Shown: positions 1-4,595 of the stretch, one piece after another | Layout of the letters: each line of letters starts with the position of its first letter | Position numbering within the stretch: the first letter of the stretch is position 1 | Source: an uncultured Asticcacaulis sp. | GTDB taxonomy: Bacteria; Pseudomonadota; Alphaproteobacteria; Caulobacterales; Caulobacteraceae | Length of the DNA: 5,358 nucleotides | Assembly (NCBI GenBank): GCA_946480525.1 | Contig: CAMLLA010000289.1 | Location: 1-5,358, forward strand | Direction of reading: 5' to 3' | Program-made: the position numbers and the translations under genes | Notes under the pieces: model-generated | What the model saw: only the letters and a program-made list of their open reading frames with translations | The model's database searches: none | Told to the model about the DNA's origin: nothing

Positions 1-1
1 G

Positions 2-646
2 GCGCGCGAAGCCCTGGAAGCGATCATTCCGAACTATATCTGCGTCATCGAGCAGGTGCCGCCGGCCTTTTCGGCGATCAAGGTCGACGGCAAGCGCGCC
101 TACGACCTGGCGCGCCAGGGCGTCGAGGTCGAACTGAAGGCGCGCGAAGTCGAAGTGTTCGACCTGACTCTCGATGCCTTCGATACGGAAACCGCCACCC
201 TCACGCTCCACTGCGGCAAGGGCACCTATGTCCGCTCCGTTGCCCGCGACTTGTGCGCCGACCTGGGCGTTTGCGGCCACGTTTCGATGCTCCGGCGCGA
301 GGCGGTAGGCGCATTTGCAACAAAGAACGCAATAACACTGGAAAAGCTGACCGATTTAGTGCATAGAGGCGCCGCTTTTGACGCTTTGCTTGGCGTAGAG
401 ACGGCGCTGGACGACATCCCGGCCCTGCCTGTGACGCAAGACGAGGCCCAAAAGCTGAAGCAAGGCCGCGATCTTGCCCTTCTGCCCCGTCAGTTAGCGA
501 CTGTCACCGAGGCTCTTAAAGCCCGCCGCGAGGCTGGTTTTGAAGCGTTCTCCGACACGGTTCAGGCGGTAGCGGACGGTCAGGTCATCGCACTTTGCGA
601 ATTGCGCGGTGGGAAAGTCTTCCCGACGCGTATTTTGAACCTTTAA
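2..646 (+). CDS. truB: tRNA pseudouridine(55) synthase TruB, C-terminal part (5' end outside window)
   Basis: TruB isomerises U55 to pseudouridine in the T-loop of tRNAs in the cytoplasm. The reading frame is open from the left edge, giving 214 residues and a TAA stop. Visible family signatures are [19 protein letters not shown] near the start, [13 protein letters not shown] followed by the LRREAVGAF segment in the middle, and the typical ending [11 protein letters not shown]. The N-terminal third, which carries the catalytic aspartate motif (GxLDPxAxG), lies outside the window, so an intact active site cannot be confirmed. The GTG at 56 is an internal valine codon, not a start, because the family match continues upstream of it (positions 2-55). 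The last ~90 residues correspond to the less conserved C-terminal, PUA-like region. rpsO follows after 23 nt, so the two are probably cotranscribed. Codons around 304-360 are noticeably more A/T-rich (gta, gca, aca, ata, aga) than the rest. Confidence 0.95.
   Translation, partial: AREALEAIIPNYICVIEQVPPAFSAIKVDGKRAYDLARQGVEVELKAREVEVFDLTLDAFDTETATLTLHCGKGTYVRSVARDLCADLGVCGHVSMLRREAVGAFATKNAITLEKLTDLVHRGAAFDALLGVETALDDIPALPVTQDEAQKLKQGRDLALLPRQLATVTEALKARREAGFEAFSDTVQAVADGQVIALCELRGGKVFPTRILNL
605..630 (+). promoter_or_regulatory. hairpin in truB tail just upstream of rpsO, possible S15 control element
   Basis: CGCG (605-608) pairs with CGCG (627-630) and GGGAA (611-615) pairs with TTCCC (620-624). 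A small G·A/U·G internal loop separates the two helices and the apical loop is AGTC. The structure ends 40 nt before the rpsO ATG. S15 is known to repress its own mRNA in several bacteria through leader structures that differ between phyla. With only 23 nt between the genes, any such leader must extend into truB codons. Assignment to S15 control is inference, since the hairpin could be a by-product of coding sequence. Confidence 0.3.
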
Positions 647-657
647 TCCTAAGTCAT

Positions 658-662
658 AGGAG
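658..662 (+). promoter_or_regulatory. Shine-Dalgarno of rpsO
   Basis: AGGAG lies 7 nt upstream of the ATG at 670. It is the strongest ribosome binding site in the window and fixes the S15 start against in-frame upstream codons that run back into truB. Confidence 0.9.
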
Positions 663-669
663 TTACCCG

Positions 670-939
670 ATGTCGATTACTGCTGATCGCAAGACAGAAG
701 TCATCAAGACCCACGCCCGTTCCGAAGGCGACACCGGCGGCCCGGAAGTGCAGATCGCTATCCTCAGCGAGCGCATTGCCAACCTGACCGAGCACTTCAA
801 GGAACACAAGAAGGACAACCACAGCCGCCGCGGCCTCCTGAAAATGGTTTCGCAGCGCCGTCGTCTCCTCGACTACCTGAAGGGCCGTGACAACGACCGT
901 TATCAGGCCATCATCCAAACGCTCGGCATCCGCCGCTAA
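670..939 (+). CDS. rpsO: 30S ribosomal protein S15
   Basis: S15 is a primary 16S rRNA-binding protein that binds the central-domain three-way junction early in 30S assembly. The 89-residue product is the standard family length. It contains the diagnostic segments [35 protein letters not shown] and [13 protein letters not shown], and the LGIRR terminus. The second Gly of DTGGPEVQ replaces the Ser seen in many orthologues. The start at 670 follows an AGGAG at ideal spacing and gives MSITADRK, the usual N-terminus of alphaproteobacterial S15. The frame is open upstream to 595, but that extension overlaps truB and has no family support. The gene is 23 nt behind truB, is followed by an intrinsic terminator, and lies ahead of pnp, the conserved order in Proteobacteria. 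Autogenous translational repression is known for S15 and likely here, but the RNA site is not proven. Confidence 0.98.
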   Translation: MSITADRKTEVIKTHARSEGDTGGPEVQIAILSERIANLTEHFKEHKKDNHSRRGLLKMVSQRRRLLDYLKGRDNDRYQAIIQTLGIRR

Positions 940-948
940 GTTTGACAC

Positions 949-985
949 CAGGGGCTTGGGGCAAACACCTCAAGCCCTTGTTTTT
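949..985 (+). terminator. intrinsic terminator after rpsO
   Basis: The arms 949-961 and 968-980 form a 13-bp stem with two G·U pairs and a 6-nt loop (CAAACA), followed directly by TTTTT at 981-985. It starts 9 nt after the rpsO stop. It should end most truB-rpsO transcripts, so pnp would depend on read-through or its own promoter. Escherichia coli has a comparable attenuating terminator between rpsO and pnp. Confidence 0.85.
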
Positions 986-1156
986 ATAAGCATTTCCCAG
1001 CGAAGCGCCAAAGTACGTTTCTGGCAGTTCGCCGTTAGGAAATGCGACAAGCAAAAAACTTCGCCTACCGCAGCTGTGCGGCAAACAGCAGGACGACCCT
1101 CGCGAATGGCGAGGTTTACACACCCCGCGAAGCACCGGATGTTTCGCTGATCACAC
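986..1156. other. upstream part of rpsO-pnp spacer, no gene seen
   Basis: No reading frame here has a ribosome binding site or recognisable protein sequence, and the overlapping short ORFs on both strands look like noise. Two small perfect hairpins are visible: CCGCA/TGCGG at 1068-1081 with loop GCTG, and CCTCGC/GCGAGG at 1098-1114 with loop GAATG. They may belong to the untranslated leader of read-through rpsO-pnp mRNA. No match to a known non-coding RNA was recognised. Confidence 0.5.
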
Positions 1157-1270
1157 GGACCTGAAGCGTGAATCACAAATAGGTCCTCTCATCGCCGCTC
1201 CGATAGCGGCTGACTCCGAAAGCATGGGGCTTGAGGAGTCTAACGCGCTAAAGCAGCGAAGCGGTAGCGC
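1157..1270 (+). promoter_or_regulatory. structured pnp leader with mutually exclusive helices
   Basis: Four perfect inverted repeats lie in a row. H1 pairs 1157-1162 (GGACCT) with 1181-1186. H2 pairs 1194-1199 (GCCGCT) with 1205-1210. H3 pairs 1212-1217 (GACTCC) with 1235-1240, then continues through a symmetric GA/GA internal loop to AAGC/GCTT (1220-1223 with 1229-1232) and a 5-nt loop. H4 pairs 1245-1250 (GCGCTA) with 1265-1270. A long-range helix of 1204-1208 (TAGCG) with 1246-1250 would extend H3 but exclude H2 and H4, so two folds compete about 20 nt before the start codon. In E. coli the pnp leader is a duplex cut by RNase III and used for PNPase autoregulation. A comparable role here is inference. 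Confidence 0.5.
1231..1254 (+). promoter_or_regulatory. candidate housekeeping promoter for pnp
   Basis: GCTAAAGC at 1247-1254 matches seven of eight positions of the Caulobacter -10 consensus GCTANAWC. TTGAGGA at 1231-1237 matches five of seven of the -35 consensus TTGACGS. The spacer is 9 nt, one short of the usual 10-14. Transcription would begin near 1261, giving a leader of about 29 nt. The site overlaps helices H3 and H4 of the leader, so one of the two interpretations may be coincidental. Confidence 0.3.
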
Positions 1271-1289
1271 AACGTACGAAAGAAACGCA

Positions 1290-3545
1290 ATGTTTGACAT
1301 CAAAAGAAAATCCATCGACTGGGCCGGACGCAAGCTGACCCTGGAAACGGGCCGTATCGCCCGCCAGGCCGACTCCGCCGTCCTCGCCACCTATGGCGAA
1401 ACCACCGTGCTGGCGACCGTCGTGTATGCCCGCGCGCCCAAGCCCGGTCAGGACTTCTTCCCGCTGACCGTGAACTATCAGGAAAAGACCTTCGCCGCCG
1501 GCAAGATCCCGGGCGGCTACTTCAAGCGCGAAGGCCGTCCTTCGGAAAAGGAAACCCTGGTTTCGCGCCTGATCGACCGCCCGATCCGTCCGCTGTTCGT
1601 CAAGGGCTTCAAGAACGAAGTCCAGGTCGTCGCCACCGTCCTGTCGCACGACATGGAAAACGATCCGGATATCGTCGCCATGGTTGCCGCTTCGGCCGCG
1701 CTGACGCTGTCGGGCGTGCCGTTCATGGGCCCGATCGGCGGCGCCCGCGTCGGCGTCATCGACGGTGAATACGTCCTCAACCCGACCCTCGACCAGATGA
1801 AGGAATCGGACCTGGATCTGGTCGTCGCCGGCACCCAGGACGCGCTGATGATGGTCGAATCCGAAGCCAAGGAACTGTCGGAAGACAAGATGCTCGGCGC
1901 TCTGATGTTCGCCCATGCCGGCATGCAGCCGGTCATCGACGCCATCATCGAAATGGCCGAACACGCTGCCAAGGAACCCTTCGAGTTCGAAGCCGAAGAC
2001 TTCTCCAGCATCGTCAATTCGATCAAGGGCCTGGTCGGTCAGGACATCCGCGACGCCTATACGATCCAGGGCAAGCACGCCCGTCACGACGCCGTCAGCG
2101 CCGCCAAGTCCAAGGCTGCTGTCGCCCTGGTGAAGACCGAAGAGAACCCGAACGGCGTCGACGCCAACAAGTTCTCGGCCGCCTTCAAGGAATGCGAAGC
2201 CGAAGTCCTGCGTCGCGACATCATCGATCATGGCAAGCGCGTTGACGGCCGTCCGGTCGACAAGGTCCGCGCCATCGTGTCGGAAGTCGGCGTTCTGCCG
2301 CGCACCCACGGTTCGGCCCTGTTCACCCGTGGGGAAACCCAAGGCCTGGTCGTTGCCACGCTCGGCACTGGCGACGACGAGCAGTTCATTGACGCGCTGG
2401 AAGGCACGTACAAGGAAAAGTTCCTGCTGCACTACAACTTCCCTCCGTACTCCGTCGGTGAAACCGGCCGCATGGGTTCGCCCGGCCGCCGCGAAATCGG
2501 TCACGGCAAGCTGGCTTGGCGCGCCCTGCGTCCGATGCTGCCGGCGACGGAAGACTTCCCGTACACCATCCGCCTGGTCTCGGAGATCACCGAGTCGAAC
2601 GGTTCGTCGTCGATGGCGACCGTCTGCGGTGGTTCGCTGGCTCTTATGGACGCCGGTGTGCCGCTGAAGCGTCCGGTTTCGGGTATCGCCATGGGCCTGA
2701 TCCTGGAAAAGGACGGCTATGCGGTTCTGTCGGACATCCTGGGCGACGAAGATCACCTGGGCGACATGGACTTCAAGGTCGCCGGCACCTCGGAAGGCAT
2801 CACCTCGCTGCAGATGGACATCAAGGTCCCCGGCATCACCGAGGAGATCATGACCAAGGCACTGCGTCAGGCCAAGGACGGCCGTCTGCACATCCTGGGT
2901 GAAATGAACAAGGCCATTTCGGGTGCCCGCGAAGAGCTGGGTGAATTTGCCCCGAAGATCGAAACGATCAAGATCGCGGTCGACAAGATCCGCGAAGTCA
3001 TCGGTTCGGGCGGCAAGGTTATCCGCGAAATCGTCGAAAAGACCGGCGCCAAGGTCGACATCCAGGACGACGGCACGATCAAGATCGCCGCTTCGGAACA
3101 GTCGAAGATCGACGCCGCGCGCGACTGGATCAAGTCGATTGCCTCGGAGCCGGAAATCGGGGCCATCTACAAGGGCAAGGTCGTGAAGATCGTCGATTTC
3201 GGCGCCTTCGTGAACTTCTTCGGCGCCAAGGACGGCCTGGTCCACATCTCGCAGATCAAGCCGGAAAAGATCGCCAAGGTCTCCGACGTCCTCAATGAGG
3301 GCGACGAAGTGAAGGTGAAGTTCTTAGGGCTCGACGATCGCGGCAAGACAAAGCTCAGCATGAAGGTGGTCGACCAGGAAACCGGTGAGGATCTGACCGA
3401 AAAGCTGGAAGCCGAGCGCGCCGAGCGTCAGGCGGCCCGCGCTGCCGCTGGCGAAGACGCCGACGAAGGCGAGCTGGAAACGGCTGACGGTGGTGATCGT
3501 CCGGACCGTGGCGACCGTCGTCCGCGCCGTCGCCGTCGCGACTAA
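1290..3545 (+). CDS. pnp: polynucleotide phosphorylase (PNPase)
   Basis: PNPase is a trimeric, phosphate-dependent 3'-5' exoribonuclease that releases nucleoside diphosphates and can also add tails. It works in mRNA decay and degradosome-type complexes. Domains are complete: a first RNase PH-like domain (about 10-145, with [10 protein letters not shown] at 77-86), a helical linker, a second RNase PH-like domain (about 325-495, with [12 protein letters not shown] at 340-351 and NGSSSM at 437-442), a KH domain (about 555-615, GSGG loop at 572-575) and an S1 domain (about 624-692). Asp486 and Asp492 of DEDHLGD coincide in number with the E. coli metal-binding aspartates. This supports the start [10 protein letters not shown] at 1290. 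The in-frame ATG at 1224 adds 22 residues unlike the family and lies in a predicted hairpin loop. The Shine-Dalgarno is weak (GAAAGAAA, 1278-1285), which suits regulated translation. At 751 aa it is about 40 longer than E. coli PNPase, because of an acidic, then Arg-rich, tail after S1. Confidence 0.98.
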   Translation: MFDIKRKSIDWAGRKLTLETGRIARQADSAVLATYGETTVLATVVYARAPKPGQDFFPLTVNYQEKTFAAGKIPGGYFKREGRPSEKETLVSRLIDRPIRPLFVKGFKNEVQVVATVLSHDMENDPDIVAMVAASAALTLSGVPFMGPIGGARVGVIDGEYVLNPTLDQMKESDLDLVVAGTQDALMMVESEAKELSEDKMLGALMFAHAGMQPVIDAIIEMAEHAAKEPFEFEAEDFSSIVNSIKGLVGQDIRDAYTIQGKHARHDAVSAAKSKAAVALVKTEENPNGVDANKFSAAFKECEAEVLRRDIIDHGKRVDGRPVDKVRAIVSEVGVLPRTHGSALFTRGETQGLVVATLGTGDDEQFIDALEGTYKEKFLLHYNFPPYSVGETGRMGSPGRREIGHGKLAWRALRPMLPATEDFPYTIRLVSEITESNGSSSMATVCGGSLALMDAGVPLKRPVSGIAMGLILEKDGYAVLSDILGDEDHLGDMDFKVAGTSEGITSLQMDIKVPGITEEIMTKALRQAKDGRLHILGEMNKAISGAREELGEFAPKIETIKIAVDKIREVIGSGGKVIREIVEKTGAKVDIQDDGTIKIAASEQSKIDAARDWIKSIASEPEIGAIYKGKVVKIVDFGAFVNFFGAKDGLVHISQIKPEKIAKVSDVLNEGDEVKVKFLGLDDRGKTKLSMKVVDQETGEDLTEKLEAERAERQAARAAAGEDADEGELETADGGDRPDRGDRRPRRRRRD

Positions 3546-3581
3546 CGCTGTCGACTTACGGGGTGAAGGGGGTGAGCAGCG

Positions 3582-3606
3582 CAGGTTTGCTTCTTAAGCA
3601 AACCTG
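3582..3606. repeat. perfect 11-bp inverted repeat downstream of pnp
   Basis: CAGGTTTGCTT (3582-3592) is followed by a CTT loop and its exact complement (3596-3606). No T-run follows, so it is not a classic intrinsic terminator. It begins 37 nt after the pnp stop and would form a stable 3' UTR hairpin able to slow 3' exonucleases. A protein-binding site is also possible. Confidence 0.8.
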
Positions 3607-3608
3607 AT

Positions 3609-3635
3609 GAAATCGATACTAAATGTATCGATTTC
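3609..3635. repeat. second perfect 11-bp inverted repeat, A/T-rich
   Basis: GAAATCGATAC (3609-3619) and GTATCGATTTC (3625-3635) flank a TAAAT spacer. The repeat starts 3 nt after the preceding hairpin ends. Its A/T-rich arms with ATCGAT cores contrast with the G/C-rich surroundings. It could be a second 3' UTR stem or a dyad operator-like site. No protein partner was recognised. Confidence 0.8.
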
Positions 3636-3660
3636 CGCGACGAACGCTCGAAGCCATGCG

Positions 3661-3681
3661 AAGAGCGGCCCCTTCGCTCTT
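3661..3681 (+). repeat. small hairpin before the pnp terminator
   Basis: AAGAGCG (3661-3667) pairs with CGCTCTT (3675-3681) around a 7-nt loop. An alternative register pairs GCGAAG (3658-3663) with CTTCGC (3672-3677). It lies 4 nt upstream of the large terminator stem. Confidence 0.5.
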
Positions 3682-3685
3682 TAAG

Positions 3686-3732
3686 ATAAGAAAAATGGGC
3701 GGTCCCTTTAGGGGTCGCCCATTTTTCTTATT
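3686..3732 (+). terminator. strong intrinsic terminator of pnp, probably bidirectional
   Basis: The arms 3686-3706 and 3711-3731 form a 21-bp stem with two internal G·U pairs and a TTTA loop. The outer part is an A-run on the left (3691-3695) and a T-run on the right (3722-3726), so either strand gives a G/C-rich stem followed by U-rich RNA. It separates the pnp cluster from the pentapeptide-repeat gene, which therefore needs its own promoter. Confidence 0.9.
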
Positions 3733-3756
3733 CCTAAGGCGAGGGTCACGGACCCC

Positions 3757-3785
3757 TCGACCCCATAACGCGACGGCGCTAGAAC
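3757..3785 (+). promoter_or_regulatory. candidate housekeeping promoter giving a leaderless mRNA
   Basis: GCTAGAAC at 3778-3785 is a complete match to the Caulobacter -10 consensus GCTANAWC. TCGACCC at 3757-3763 matches five of seven of TTGACGS, with a 14-nt spacer inside the normal 10-14 range. Counting from the -10 hexamer, transcription would start at 3792-3793, at or next to the A of the ATG. The site sits just after the pnp terminator. The absence of a well-spaced Shine-Dalgarno before 3793 fits leaderless translation, which is common in Caulobacter. Confidence 0.6.
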
Positions 3786-3792
3786 GGCAGGT

Positions 3793-4464
3793 ATGGAGAT
3801 CACCGACAAAATCCTCGACCGCGCCGCTATCCAGCAATTGGCCACCAAGGGCGAACCCGTCATCCTGACCGGGTGCGAACTTGAAGAGGTCGATCTGTCT
3901 GACCTTGTGCTCGATGGCTGGGTGTTCGACGACTGCATCCTGAAGAAGGCGAAGTTTGTTTCCGCCAAGCTGGAGAACGCGCAGTTCATCAAGTGCAAGG
4001 GTGCGATGGCCGACTTCACCAGTGCGGTCATGAACGAAGCCAAATTTACCGGCTGCGACTTCAACAATGTGTTGTTTCGCGGCGCGACCCTGGCGCAGGC
4101 CGAGTTCAAGCGCTGCAAGCTGACGGGCGCGAATTTCAATACCGCCAAGACGCTCGATATCAGCTTTGAGGAATGCCGGCTGAATGATGCCCGTGTAAAC
4201 GATATTTCGTTCAATAAGCAGCACCTGAGGTCGCTCGATTTTCACAATGCCGATCTTCAGCGCTGCGATTTTCGCAATGCTGTGTTTGAAGATTGTTCAT
4301 TGCGCGATGCTTTGCTGAACAATGCGCGTTTTGAAGGGGCGGACTTGCGCGGCACGGATATCGGCGGCGTGCGGCTGGATGATGCCAAACGCTTTAAAGG
4401 CGCGACGATTTCCAAGACTCAGGCCGCAGAACTACTGGCGGAACTGGGTTTGAAGGTGCGGTAG
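3793..4464 (+). CDS. pentapeptide-repeat protein
   Basis: The 223-aa protein contains about 34 consecutive five-residue repeats from Cys28 to about residue 200, with Leu or Phe at the centre and Ala, Cys or another small residue two places before. Examples are CDFNN, AEFKR, ANFNT, ADLQR and ADLRG. This family folds into a right-handed quadrilateral beta-helix. Residues 1-27 look like a helical cap, and the end (ISKTQAAELLAELGLKVR) matches the C-terminal helix common in alphaproteobacterial members. There is no signal peptide or membrane segment, so it is probably cytoplasmic. Some relatives of similar size (Qnr, MfpA) mimic DNA and protect gyrase. This one is only mildly acidic (35 Asp/Glu against 31 Lys/Arg) and shows no loop interrupting the coils, so that function is not assigned. 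The start at 3793 has only CAGG two bases away. A leaderless promoter explains this better. Codons from about 4180 become more T-ending than in the first half. Confidence 0.9.
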   Translation: MEITDKILDRAAIQQLATKGEPVILTGCELEEVDLSDLVLDGWVFDDCILKKAKFVSAKLENAQFIKCKGAMADFTSAVMNEAKFTGCDFNNVLFRGATLAQAEFKRCKLTGANFNTAKTLDISFEECRLNDARVNDISFNKQHLRSLDFHNADLQRCDFRNAVFEDCSLRDALLNNARFEGADLRGTDIGGVRLDDAKRFKGATISKTQAAELLAELGLKVR

Positions 4465-4469
4465 CGTTT

Positions 4470-4594
4470 TTCTCCTCCCCACAAGGTGGGGAGGTGTCAG
4501 CGGGCGAAGCGAAGGTGACGGAGGGGGCGACTCTGGCCGTTGTACCCCTCCGGCGAGACAAGCTCGCCACCTTCCCATTCCATGGGGAGGAGAA
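4470..4594. repeat. 125-bp imperfect palindromic intergenic repeat
   Basis: The ends are a perfect 12-bp inverted repeat, TTCTCCTCCCCA (4470-4481) and its complement (4583-4594). Nested inside are GAAGGTG (4511-4517) with CACCTTC (4568-4574) and CGGAGGGG (4519-4526) with CCCCTCCG (4545-4552). Each end also folds on itself: 4474-4482 with 4486-4494 is a perfect 9-bp hairpin, and 4570-4578 with 4582-4590 is nearly perfect. GGCGAG/CTCGCC (4552-4568) gives a further stem. The sequence style, including the GCGAAGCGAAGGTGACGGAGGGG-like centre, resembles dispersed palindromic repeats that I associate with alphaproteobacterial intergenic regions. It encodes nothing convincing. It fills the gap between two convergent genes, ending one base before the ankyrin gene's stop codon. 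It shows no obvious target-site duplication and no T-run marking an intrinsic terminator. Confidence 0.8.
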
Positions 4595-4595
4595 G

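Noticed and set aside
942..948. TTGACAC just after rpsO as a -35 element
   Set aside because: No -10 element follows at any accepted spacing. The downstream sequence is the terminator stem.
1115..1143. TTTACA followed 17 nt later by GATGTT as a sigma-70-type promoter for pnp
   Set aside because: The -10 matches only three of six positions, and nothing resembling the Caulobacter -10 box lies at that place.
887..1176. Small overlapping ORFs on both strands in the rpsO-pnp spacer
   Set aside because: They lack ribosome binding sites, overlap the rpsO end, the terminator and hairpins, and their products are unlike known proteins.
1224..1289. Upstream in-frame ATG as the pnp start
   Set aside because: The extra 22 residues do not resemble PNPase N-termini, the ATG sits in the loop of a predicted hairpin, and starting at 1290 gives catalytic aspartate numbering equal to E. 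coli.
1248..3245. Long open reading frame of 665 codons on the - strand, antisense to pnp
   Set aside because: It mirrors the pnp codon pattern of a GC-rich gene. The translation is Asp/Arg/Gly/His-biased with no recognisable domain, and the + strand frame is an unmistakable PNPase.
3793..4464. Assignment of the pentapeptide-repeat protein as a Qnr-type quinolone resistance factor
   Set aside because: Length and fold are compatible, but the net charge is only slightly negative, no Qnr-type loops are seen, and the family is functionally diverse. The sequence alone does not support the claim.
4474..4494. Left hairpin of the palindromic repeat as an intrinsic terminator for either neighbour
   Set aside because: The T-run lies before the stem on the + strand, and on the - strand the stem is followed by A's, so neither direction has a U-tract after the stem.
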